From Hymenopellis radicata (taxonomy: Eukaryota; Basidiomycota; Agaricomycetes; Agaricales; Physalacriaceae), in the NCBI GenBank assembly GCA_015501595.1, contig JADNRX010000576.1, forward strand, positions 1 through 31,749: DNA of 31,749 nucleotides, in the 5' to 3' direction. Positions 21,403 to 31,421 of this stretch are shown here, piece after piece; the stretch's first letter is position 1, and each line of letters starts with the position of its first letter. The position numbers and the translations under genes are program-made. The notes beneath the pieces were generated by a model that did no database searches, was not told the DNA's origin, and saw only the letters and a list, made by a program, of their open reading frames with translations.

Positions 21403-23165
21403 TCACAATTTCAATTGTACGTGCAATCCCGAGCCGCCTGCCCATGCCTGTCTGAGCGTCCTGAACTCGTCTAGGTGAAAACGAAAACCACCCTCCTGAT
21501 TATCCCTGATTTCACGATGAATGGCAGGGAATGGCATGATAATGTCATTCTTGACGTGGAAGCTACCCGACGCGTAGCAGAACAACGACCGTGGGTCCTT
21601 GAGTATATCTGCGTGGGACGGGACTGGCAAACTCTGCGCTACATAGGCCGCAGTTAGGCGCGCGATAGCCAGCGCTTCCATTTCCTCCTCGTAGCGAAGG
21701 ACATCCACTTGGATAGCAGGAAGTGCAGCTACCCATTTTGCGTCATCGTAGAGCACGAAATCAGCCACGTCGATAGAGTCTGGAAGCGGATTTGTCGTCT
21801 CTTCCCAAATGCCTTTAACAGAGGGCAATTCCAAAAAGATTCTGCACGAGGGAAAGAGGTCCGGCGTGGGATGAGATTCGAGCAATTGTCGATACTTCGA
21901 CTGCAGAGCGCTCCTGCGGCAGCGGTTGCGCGCATGAAGCAGATCGGGGTACATGTCTTGTAAGAGAGGATCCTTGATTCTTCGCCAGACTGGTTGGCAA
22001 AAGTCAAAATGGAATGATAGAGGAAACCCAATGCCTACTGAACTTGTATCGGTTAATCTCCTTGGTTGAGTAACGCGGGCATTGAGATACCAGTAGGTCA
22101 TAGATAGGCTTCAAAGTTAAGTTAGACTAGGTAGGAATAAAAATAACTCAATTTACATACCTTTCCTCCGTCCACCCCAACGCGAGAAGACGTTCTTTGA
22201 TCTGGCCTTCGCGTGCTTGTCGATTCTCAGAATCGCTTCCGCGTTTCGCAGCAGATTCTTCGCAGATCCAATCGCATATATTCATGGCATCCTTGTTCAT
22301 ACGTGAGTCACGGCTGGATGGCTCGAACATGGGATCGATACCTTCTCAATACAGACCTTAAGAGCCTGCCGCTGCTGTACAAAGTCAGTCGACTCTCGAG
22401 CGGTCATATTCCAGAGTCTTTCAGACAATTTCTCTATGCCTCGAGGAATCCAGGAACCTGCAGCTGCCAGCGAAAAGATATGAACTCAGGAAGACCTGTT
22501 ACATGTTACTCTGCATACCGTCTTCGCCTGTATCCTTAGCGCAGAGTTGTGCGAAAGGGTGTAGAGTGGCTATGTATCTACGGAACTTCCCCCTGGTCGT
22601 CTTACTGATGAGCACGTAGAGTTAGGACAGTAGAGGGACGGTCACAAGGAGAGAATGACGCACGTCAAACGTCGGCAGGAAGCGCAGAGCCTCGCACAGC
22701 TGATCCAGTTCATGTCTTGGATGTGTAGTTGATTGCAATCCTACCAGAGGTCGGGATGGACATAGAAAGGGGGGAAACGTACTTACCGTTCCATGGCAAG
22801 TCTTGTCGAACATGAGCAGTATGTATTGCCGCTCCGTAATGTCCTTCGCTTCAAGATCTGGCATACCAAGACGTAGGCGTGACTGCTTCCAGACGCTGTC
22901 CGCGGAGAGAAGAAAATTGCGGTATTCTTGATTTGTACGCGACATTAGGATGAGAGTCTTTGGATGCAGCATTTCGAAAATCTAGAATAAGCATGACATG
23001 AATATTCTAGGCAGCAATGGGAGAAGGCCGCGTCCGTACATAGAGCTTCAGCTCCACAGGAAGTTTCTGGAAGTCCTCCAATCTGCCCTCGCGTTGGTTC
23101 CTCCGTCGTTTCGAGTTCGGCTTGTCGCTCGCGCGCCGTTTACGCTTCTTGGGACTTGAAGTCAT
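21403..23165 (-). CDS. F-box domain protein with Cys-rich motif (start displaced by MITE)
   Basis: Eight exons are predicted from Met 23165: 23165-23040, 22981-22787, 22740-22664, 22604-22519, 22463-22342, 22291-22161, 22108-22044 and 21989-21403. All are in frame and give 462 aa. Introns are 46-59 nt. The protein begins with a nuclear-localisation-like basic cluster (KKRKRRASDKPNSKRRR). An F-box follows at about residues 30-75 (LEDFQKLPVELKLYIFEMLH, PKTLILMSRTN). Next comes a Cys motif C104-x4-C109-x12-C122-x3-C126-x2-C129, then a long charged helical region with RLTDTIWRRIKDPLL. This matches the large F-box family of Agaricomycetes, presumed substrate adaptors of SCF ubiquitin ligases. The original start lies 45 residues further upstream and is cut off by the transposon at 23396-23837. 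This Met is in frame and could be used instead. Confidence 0.78.
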
Positions 23166-23395
23166 AGCCGGAACGTCTCCTGAGAGTTGTCAAGTTTTTT
23201 TGAGAAAAATACAGTCGAATGAGGCAACAGGTTACCTTCGGATTCCTTTGCTGGTTGTACAAATACTGTTATTGTCAATTTATACTACAAGAACAACGAT
23301 ATTTACCTATATAATCTGATTCCTGGTCTTGGTCTCCATCACTTTCGGTATAGCTTTGCAGCGCCTTGGCCCTCGTCGAGCGCCGTCGTGTTGAC
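23166..23395 (-). other. Remaining 5' coding exons of the F-box gene
   Basis: Three segments continue the F-box frame upstream: 23179-23166 (joined to the exon above), 23265-23236, and 23395-23307. They are separated by introns of 56 nt (23180-23235) and 41 nt (23266-23306). They encode RRRSTRAKALQSYTESDGDQ and an acidic stretch, then VFVQPAKESEGDVPA, directly in frame with Met 23165. The RRSTRAK start is typical of this F-box family. The transposon separates this exon from its ATG (minus strand, 23847-23845). Confidence 0.75.
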
Positions 23396-23837
23396 TAGGG
23401 TGGGGGAAATAAGTCCGAGCTCAGTTATTTACCAGTAAATTACCAGCAGCCCGCCAGAGGCCATGTAATTTACTTATTTACCAGGTAATTTACCTCGCAC
23501 GTGCTGATCACGTGACACCTTTTGCCGCGCAAATTTCCTTCCAAAAGTTCACAAAATTTCTTCACAAAATGCTGTTAAAACAGCTCTCTGAGTCATCCCA
23601 GGCCACTGGTTGGCCTTAGGGCACTACAGCCACCTCCCTCAACTAGTCGGGCTTGTGCCGACACTGATATATGTCCGAAAATGGGTTGGTGGCGGCCCCG
23701 GGCGGGTGCACGTGACAGGTAAATTACCACCCGAAATCTGACCCTCGGCCGGCCATGTAATTTACCAGGTAATTTACTGTAATTTACATGTAAATAAGTG
23801 TTTTGGTAAAAAACCTCCACTTATTTCCCCCACCCTA
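23396..23837. mobile_element. hAT-like MITE inserted in the F-box first exon
   Basis: The 442-bp element begins TAGGGTGGGGGAAATAAGT and ends with the exact inverse ACTTATTTCCCCCACCCTA. GTGTTGAC lies outside both ends (23388-23395 and 23838-23845), a perfect 8-bp target duplication. TAGGG-type ends and the 8-bp duplication indicate the hAT superfamily (compare Ac). The subterminal regions hold repeated GTAATTTACC/GGTAAATTAC motifs. It encodes no transposase. Three CACGTG motifs lie inside (23498, 23509 and 23709). Exact ends and duplication suggest a fairly recent insertion. Confidence 0.92.
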
Positions 23838-24600
23838 GTGTTGACATGATGCTGGTCAAGGTCAAGAAGTGGCACAGTCACGTGTGCGGTCTACGCCGGT
23901 CCGGGCGATCGCGCGACACTCCTCCAGACCATCTTAGCTCTTCGCCGAATGCACCGCCCATAATACCTTCCCAAGTGGTCGTGACGCGCCTTGAAACGAA
24001 CAAAATGAACGAATTGGAGGAAATGGGAACGCTCGAAGACGCTCCAACTATTCGACATAGCAACTTGTCCAACCGTCAACGTGTATCGCTAGCAAAGGGA
24101 GGAAAAGAAAGCAGCCGCCTCTTGTTTGGCACGTACGTGAACCGGCGCTCCGTCTTGCTCTCATCGAGCATCTCAAGCCTGGAATATGTTGATAGGACGA
24201 ATCTCCCGGGTACGCAGCTTGTTTCCTGTAAGAGCGTATTGGTCCTGAATTTTACTTAGCATCAGCAGTCACTTTGCGATGGGAAATGAGCGATGCTTCA
24301 ACTTGGAGTTCCCGACGATCGTCCTCCGCCTGCCATGCAGAGCAAAGATAGCTCTCCCTTTTTCAAAGCACTTCGCGTATCGGTTCAAAAACCGTAAACG
24401 TTCTCAAGAAAGTGTCCTAGACTCATCTTCCCTTGGCCAACCTCTCCTCCCTACCGAATTGGTCGGTTATACGCATTACCATCACTGTCAGTATGTTTAT
24501 CAGCCGATGATAGGGCAGAGACGACGGCAAGACTTTAACTGCCTTCCAGTATGCACCCCCATCCAAATGTTCCAAGTAAGTCGCAAGCTTGGAGTCTTTG
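23838..24600. other. Original F-box start and upstream region
   Basis: The former start codon of the F-box gene lies at 23845-23847 (minus). Reading from it now gives ATG, two codons, and then element sequence with a stop in the ninth codon. The region to the right should contain the F-box promoter: a CACGTG box lies at 23879-23884. The 137-codon plus-strand frame at 23846-24259 begins at a Met overlapping this junction and has no family features, so it is not called. Confidence 0.45.
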
Positions 24601-25348
24601 CGTATGCTGACGCTGCGCTGCAGTCGTAGCACCTTTAGATGCACTATTACAGTCATTGTGACAGTAGAACAGACCGTTCGACGCATTACTCCGCCTCCAG
24701 CTGGAGGCTGTGAAAGCATCAGATGATGATTTATTCCAGAAGTCGCTTCGAAAAGACACTGCTACTCCTTCAGTCATGGAAAGCTCACAACCGACGCAAA
24801 CGGTTGTCAAAACGACGTGAACAGCAGTGGATGGCGTATCTCCGAAAGGGCTATGCTGCACCTTTATACGCTACGTGGCTCCGTTCGTGAAGCACAATTC
24901 TTTGCCCAGCAAGCCGAAGAGCTCGCGATTGCGCTGAATGCTCCCGCTAGGGCTGCTCGGGCGCTGACCCGCAAAGCCGAGCTCCAATTCAAGTAGGGTA
25001 TGCTAGACGACGGTTACGACAGTACTGAGTATTGTCCCAACCTTCGGCGTTCTCGATGATGAGGTCAGCTCGTCCTCTCCCAAAGCCTTGTCGGTCTCAG
25101 TCCAGAAACGTTATCAAGAACGCGTTTTTGAGCTATCTTTGCTATATGTCGGAGATACGCGCGATCTGGTTTTCTGCGGTCCCCTCAAAGGAAAGCGGAA
25201 TTCCAAGAAACTGTTTGTAGAAGTAACGCAACAACCACGGGTGGTTCGTCTCAAGAATGACGATGAAGGAGCGCGGCCAAAATGGTGGAAGGAACTTGGC
25301 GCTTTCAACTGCGAGACTCGCTGGAGAATGAATTTGGAGTTCTGCTGA
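24601..25348 (+). pseudogene. Separase-like relic
   Basis: Plus-strand pieces match the helical-repeat region of fungal separase, the protease that cleaves cohesin at anaphase. They are RPFDALLRLQLEAVKASDDD near 24670-24735, SGWRISEGL near 24821-24850, and after a frame change LYTLRGSVREAQFFAQQAEE then LAIALNAPARAARALTRKAE near 24860-24985. A TAG follows at 24994-24996 where Gln would fit, with GMLDDGYDS resuming in frame. A further open segment at 25080-25348 (SVSVQKRYQERVFELSLLYV) may belong to it. The peptidase C50 catalytic domain is not seen. The family assignment rests on the RGS.REA..FAQQA..LA..LNAP pattern recalled from fungal separases, without a search. Confidence 0.5.
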
Positions 25349-26104
25349 CTTGGAGCGTTCAAGGTTAGAATCGGGCCTATCTCGTCTCTTTCCTTTCTAA
25401 CGCTCGTTTCAAGAGTTGGGTGCAAGATATTTGGTTGGCAGGGAATTAGCCGTTATGCTCTGAGCGTATAGTCCCGTTTCTTATCGACAGACAAACAAAT
25501 GCACTATGAAGTAGTGAATGTGCCCCGGAGGGCTCGGACGAGGAGAACAAGCACACAGGTAATTGGCATCTACTACGATGTATTTATACTGCTGTATCTG
25601 AAAAGGGGGGCATGGAAAAAAGTGGGAAGAGTATTCGCGGAAGAAAGAAAAGGTAATGCATGTACCAAGTAAGTATAAAATGTTGTCGGTCGCGATGGCC
25701 ACTGCGAATCGGTAGCGGGGGTTTCGATTGGGTGGAGAGTCTCCGCTGTGCACAGGCGTCTCTGCTAAACTCCCAGAACCGATTGAGGAAGGCTCTGCCG
25801 GCGCCTGTGGGTCCAATTCTGGGCGCTCTGGAAGTGTCGACATGATAGGGAGAGACTCAGAGAGTCGGTGGTACTTAGCGGGTGCGAGGCGGTGTAATAG
25901 CTGCGAATCCGTCATATCGGGGATGACAAAGGCATCGAGATATCCGACTTGCATCCAACGCCCAGTGCTACTCTGCCTGAGTTATTATCGCCTCTGGATC
26001 CGGACTCTTCCTAGCACGTCGAAGAAGGCGATTGAATACGGTTTCAGGTTTAGGGGACTGTGGGACGCGGAAGTTAGTACGGCATGATTAGGATGCAGGA
26101 GAGG
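25349..26104. other. Intergenic; left border of block B
   Basis: No confident gene. A minus-strand frame at 25481-25954 contains a Pro/Ser-rich stretch (MSTLPERPELDPQAPAEPSS) but no recognised domain. Similarity to block A starts at about 26010. Confidence 0.35.
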
Positions 26105-28981
26105 TTATCTGACCTGTTTAGAGATGAGCTCGTCAATGACTTTCTTGGCCTCCTTCACGTTGGCCGTGTATTGGTCTCGCCAGTGGTAAGGCACAAAAGT
26201 CCTGAGATAAACATCCAATGATGTCCAGCATTCTTGCAAGGTATCCCAATCCAAGGAATGTGAAGAGAAGAAATGCAGAAGGTCATCTCTGACCTGCGCC
26301 ACACTTGCCGGTGTTTGCGTAGTGCCTTGGAATGCGACCAGAGACACAATAGTGGCGCTATTTGCAGGTAAGCAAAGGTACTCGAGCCATCGTGAGTCCT
26401 CCAGTTCAGCTCCCGCACCCATCCGCGGCTCAAAGCTTGAGTGGATGAGGGTAACAACAAGAGAAGCTACTGGGGCGGTGTTGTTAGTGTGAGGGGAACT
26501 CCACAGCCAGACTTCAATATCTTCAATTTCATGGAGTGTTTGGAACATGTCCATCTCGATTAGATCGAGAAGGACGGCATTTCTTGTGCTCCGAACTGTG
26601 GCGTGCGGTGTCCAGCAATGAAGAAATAGCAGAGATGGGAAAAAAACCGTGTTTGGCCCGAAATCAGCAGTCCTCTCCTGCAAGAGAGTGTCGGCTGCCA
26701 CACATATTGCTTCTTGGTCTTTAAGAGTAACAGACCCCGCTTGCAATTCGCAGATAAGCTCCTTGCAAGTTCCGAAGAAGATTCCACTGCTGACTTCGTA
26801 TAGCCCACGCGAAACAATGGCGTTCACAAGGGAAAGAAGCCGTTGCACCTTTGTAGAATCCAATGCATTCCCTTGGTACTTGTCGAAGGGTGAGAGAAGA
26901 GACCAGACAAAGTTCTCACTTGCATAAAGTGCGCCTTCGAATGAGATTGGGTGTATATCGTAATACATGTCTGAAGACTCCCGCCGCCCAAAACGTACAC
27001 GCCTTGTCAGCTCGTTGGTAATCATGTCGTTCAAGTAGTAGACCGGATCTGACAAATCAGGACGCGGTATGCTGGGGCATGAGGACGCTGCTGCAAGGAG
27101 ATCCTCCCACACGATAACTGGTAGTCGAGTTTCCGTCTCGCGTGGTTCCGACATGAGACAACGTACTACTGCGCAGGCCTTCCGAGCGACAGTGGTGGCT
27201 TCAAAGTCACCCTTATCGGTGAAGATGCCATAATGCCATAGGAGCGCAGTTGCCGCCGCTTCCCATTGCAAAGTTGGCGCTGGAAAGGATTGGATAGCTG
27301 TGCGCACACCTGGATGAGACAGTGTCCACGTGAGTGGCTGGGATTGTCGGATGTGAAGTGCGCTACGGAACAATCGTTCCAGCAAGTCTACCTTTTCAGG
27401 AAGAATGCAAGCGTCGTTGGGTGATTGATAGAGGGAACCAGCAAACATGTTATGCCAGGCTGTTTGGAACCGGGAAGGAAAGAATACACGGTCCTCAGCG
27501 GAGAATAACAGACCAACCTTTGCCATATCAAAACTGTGTTCATCATTGGCAAATTTGCCTATCGACGATGATTTATGGAGAAGCCCGCCAACAGCTTGCG
27601 CAACGACACGATGTACACTCGGAGTCGAAGATATACTGAGTAGCCACTCGAAAGCATCTGCCACAAGAGCCTCGCCCGACTGGGCAGCTTTATGCTCGTG
27701 TTCTTTGAAGGATACATATTCCCCATGTCTCTGAAGCATGTACTTGCGCAGAGTGAAAGTAATATGATGGAAGATGTTGGTGAGAGGAGTGTGATAGGGG
27801 CATTGAATGCGGAACAATGGCCAAGCTGCCGTGGTTACATAGGCAACAAAGACGAGAGCGCTCAGACTCCCGACAATGCCGGCAATAGAGTGGCGAAGGG
27901 GAACAAGGAAAAGCGTGAGACCGGCAAAGAATATCGCCAAGGAAAGATGCAGTAGAACCGGAAGGAGACCGATGAGTGTAGGAACGTGCCACTTCTGGAG
28001 ACCCATAAACCGGTACTGGCGGATCAGGCTTCGTTCCTGCGCTGTTCCCGATACGAGCGACGTGTAATGGCGAATCCACTGCTTCATGAGCACTGCCAAC
28101 AAAGCAGCGACCAGGCTCAACGTCAAACTCGTGAACCAGAGTCCGTTCACCCAGACGTCAAGTGAGGAGGGAGTAAAATCCGCAGACGTAGAGGGAATGG
28201 AATCGATGGAGGTCCCGTTAATCTGAGCACGTTGAAGCGCGGCGATTTCGCGCAAAAGCAGAGTGGATTCAGTCGCCCGATCGGGTTGTAAAGACTGCGA
28301 CGTTTGTGCAACGAATGTAGAGAGGACTGCGGAGAAGAGACCGGCCTGTGTACACTGGCTTGAGACAATATCATTCCAGTTAGCGCACGAGAACTTACAA
28401 AGACCAGGAGCACATCTAGTCCCTCCCGTGCTTCGTCTGTCATGTAGGCGTCGTATTTGGCTGACTCCGCCATGTACACGCGGTATACGCGAGCATTTTC
28501 CGAGGCCTCTTGATAAATAGGATCCGGAGGGAAATGGGTCTCGTAATTGTCGTCGTAGTCTGTCACCGAAATTGTTGAATGTAAGCACTAGGCAAGACCA
28601 GCGGAAAGCGTACTCGGATTGAAGTTAGCAGGTACACCAGAAGACTGCGGTATGCCAAAGAATGTCGCCTTTCGAGCTGGCCGGCTCGGTACATTATGGT
28701 ATGCTGTGCTTGTTTGTTGTGGGTGCGATGAGGCAGCCTCAGTCTCGTTGTTGGTTCCCTCCGGGGGCTCAGACGCGGGAACAGAAGTTGGTGCGTCGGC
28801 ACTTGCGCTTGAGCGGGCGGCTCCGTCAGAGCCACCAGCCGAGCGGTCCTCTTCTAAGATGCGTTCATCCTTGTTACTCCGTCAGTAATAAGTAACTTGA
28901 TGACATGAAAGCTGCAAATACCTCTGGGGCACTGAGGTTCGTCGAATTGGGGGGCGAAGTAGACCGCTGAAGATCCGACAT
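26105..28981 (-). CDS. DUF6535 multi-pass membrane protein, intact copy B
   Basis: Four exons are predicted: 28981-28922, 28869-28614, 28559-28399 and 28345-26105. Introns are 52, 54 and 53 nt, giving 905 aa. The N-terminal ~105 residues are hydrophilic and rich in Ser, Ala, Glu and Pro. The DUF6535 core follows: KYDAYMTDEAREGLDVLLVF crosses the third intron into the first membrane segment (about 152-175). More hydrophobic segments lie at about 224-245 (GLWFTSLTLSLVAALLAVLM), 281-307 and 313-335. QWIRHYTSLVSGTAQERSLI lies between segments two and three. The remaining ~565 residues are a soluble, probably helical domain ending LISKQVR. The minus-strand frame stays open through the third intron by chance, so an unspliced model with a start inside the second intron (28588) is wrong. 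The family is common in Agaricomycetes and its function is unknown. No defect is seen. Confidence 0.85.
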
Positions 28982-30427
28982 AAAAGCGACGTCTCGCACT
29001 GCTAAAGCAAGTTATGTCAGGGCGGATGATAGTGTGAGGTAAACAGAACGAACAGCTGTAAACGAAACAGTCGCACAAATGCAGTGTATGACGGCATCAC
29101 AGCTCGTTTCATCTGGTTGTTGGCATCTTAAACGGTGACGAGAAGAGACCAGGTGTCCCGAGGACAGCGGGTCTGTGGTGTTACTGATTGTATAAAGAAC
29201 TCAGTCTATGTCGAATTTCGGTGACAAGCGTCGTGGAATCTGGAGGAAAACATGAAAGCGACAAACAACAGGGTGAGTACGCGAACGTGCGAGTTGGAAA
29301 GCGAAGGTGTCCCCGGTAGGCGGCATCGCTTCCTTCGAATTCGTTTGGCGGCGGTCCATTCGTGGCGGCTCTATCTTCTCCGCACTCGGGCCCGCGCGGT
29401 TCAACTTCCTTGGCGGCCTTAGCGTAAACCTCTGAGAAGAAGAACCGGGAGTTCGAATAAAGGTCATATCAGTCATATCCCATTGTGGCAGATGAACAGC
29501 GCATGATCTGGGGATGCAGTATTTTAAGAAATCTATAAGTAGGAAGGTAAAAACGCGACCATACTTGGAGTTGAGCTTCGGATGAAGCTTCAAAGTCATC
29601 CTTCCCTCCAGCTAGTTCCCACGACGTTTAGCGGTCGTCGACTTGCCTCCCACATGTCGCGGCGCGTTTGCGCCTTGGAATTGGACGGTTGACTTAAAAA
29701 AACATTTTCTAGAGGATGTAAGGCTTGAATTTTAGCCGAAAAGCAATGATTTACCTTTGTATTGTGATTGAACCCGTTGAGCATCATCTTGTTGACGTGG
29801 TGGTTAGACTCGAGGGAGGCGGCGATGGCCCGAAATATCTACCTCGGTCCTCGAGTAACTTTCTTGAAGTTGTCACCGCGCGTTGGGAACGCCACGGAGC
29901 CTCAGCGCTCAGCAACGACGACTACGATGCCGGAAACAGCGTGCGTCCCTATTCCTCTCTTGGCACTGACATGGCACTCGGATAGCAGAGGCCGACCCCC
30001 GACGACGACAAGGGCACTTACGACGTGCAGCTGCAAGGACGTGGTACCGCAGGCCTGGGATTCGGAATCGAGGACTTGGGTGGTCTAGAAGGCCGGAGTC
30101 AGCGAGGGGACGATGGACAATGATGGTGAGTACTCGCTGTCTACATAAATGCTTGCTGATTCTGGTGTAGCGCTCCCATATGTCTTGACTGTCAAATTCA
30201 TGTCTTTCATTTAATCGCGCAGACGACAAGCGTACCTCCACTAAATCTGGTAGACATGGATGTGGACGTGGTTTGACCGTTGCCGATTCCCTGTTAGGAC
30301 GGGCGCTTGTTTCTTTCGAGCGCTCACAGCCACGGATAAGGATTTCTCGAGTCATTCGTGGACTAGTCGTGGAAGACACGTCTCGCCCTTGTACATCGCA
30401 TAAATAGATCAAATCCACAGCTCCCTC
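28982..30427. other. Spacer of block B
   Basis: No intact gene. The segment 29290-29760 is clearly alignable with 18070-18560 of block A, and 29880-30290 with 18700-19130. The small conserved minus-strand frame (about 29290-29440) and the acidic plus-strand frame (about 29903-29985, SNDDYDAGNSVRPYSSL) are both interrupted here by indels. A plus-strand frame continuing to about 30390 (SGRHGCGRGLTVADSLLGRA and on) ends CTSHK just upstream of the PARG-like start. Confidence 0.45.
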
Positions 30428-31421
30428 ATGACCTCCCTTCTACGCCACTTCTTCCCGACCGACATCGCACACAACGGCGACTCTCATTCATGGAAATTTC
30501 GCTACAAGATAGCGAAAGACACCATCTCGCGTTCGGAGGCCTTGGTGGCTCGACATGCTCCTGACGAAGCCTCAATCGAATCACAGTTCATTTCCGAGCA
30601 GCTGCCAGCACTTGATGCAGAGCTCTGTCCGGGACATGCCTCTTCGGCAGTGGAGATAGTGAATGTCGACGCGTTCACGCTCGCGCGAAGGATTGTCGCC
30701 CAGGATACAACTGGAACAGCGAAAGGAAACATCGTTGTATTGAACCTTGCCAGCGATATAGTTCGCGCTGGCGGTTGGGAGGGTAGCCTTACCCGAACTC
30801 AGGTACTTACGCTCATTTAACGTTGATACTCGAGATGAGGCTGATGCGTTGATCTGTAGGAAGAAGCGCTTTGCTACTCCTCGACGTTATATGTCACTTT
30901 GAAGGAAGAATACTACCCGTGGCAAACGTAGGCCCCGGCTCTGTTGCTGGTGTATACTCGCCCGCAGTCCTCGTGCACCGCGATGACCTGGATCACAACC
31001 TCAAAGAGCTCCCCGCTCAAGAGCGCATCATCTGCTCAGTGTTGACCGTTGCCGCCCAAGAGCACCAAAGCTCACAGAAGACAAAGAAAACTTTGCGGAT
31101 CCCAGCGTCCTAGAAGACCTCCGCGGGAAAATTCGTCTGGTGTATCGAATGGCAGCCCATAATCACAAGGAGTATCTCATACTCGGTTGTTTTCCTTTTG
31201 TTGCGCGACTGGGTTCTGAACTTGACCACGTCTAGGTGCGATGGGATGTGGCGCGTATCTATGCCCACCACGTTGTGGCAACCGCAATGAGGAATATTCT
31301 TCTCGAGGACGAGTTCCGAGGGTGGTTTCGTCAAGTCGTTTTCGCTGTATACAGCAAGGAGGGTAATGGACCTGGTAATTTTGCAGTATTTCAAGAGGTC
31401 TTTAAAGACGTCGTAGTCTAA
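30428..31421 (+). pseudogene. PARG-like (TIGR02452-type) macrodomain protein, frameshifted copy B
   Basis: Exon 1 (30428-30802, 125 codons) holds an N-terminal helical part and then VLNLASDIVRAGGWEGSLTR. A 57-nt intron follows. Exon 2 starts EEALCYSSTLYVTLKEEYYP and continues in other frames with VGPGSVAGVYSPAVLVHRDD and NFADPSVLEDLRGKIRLVYR. After a 40-nt intron (donor GTTGTT) come GAMGCGAYLCPP and MRNILLEDEFRGWFRQVVFA. This is the bacterial-type poly(ADP-ribose) glycohydrolase fold, which removes ADP-ribose from proteins. Three frame changes occur: one base lost near 30917-30925 (stop at 30929-30931), one near 31060, and two bases near 31271. The usual GGG of the signature reads AGG here, while the QEE is intact across the intron. 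If the two single-base losses, both in C runs, were sequencing errors, the third still breaks it. Confidence 0.8.

Noticed and set aside
23846..24259. 137-codon plus-strand ORF beside the F-box MITE
   Set aside because: It has no domain features. It overlaps the former F-box start in antisense and likely spans its promoter.
26105..28588. Unspliced 827-codon minus-strand protein starting at 28588
   Set aside because: Its start lies inside the second intron. The first ~80 residues are off-frame or intron translation. The spliced model gives the conserved N-terminus shared with copy A.
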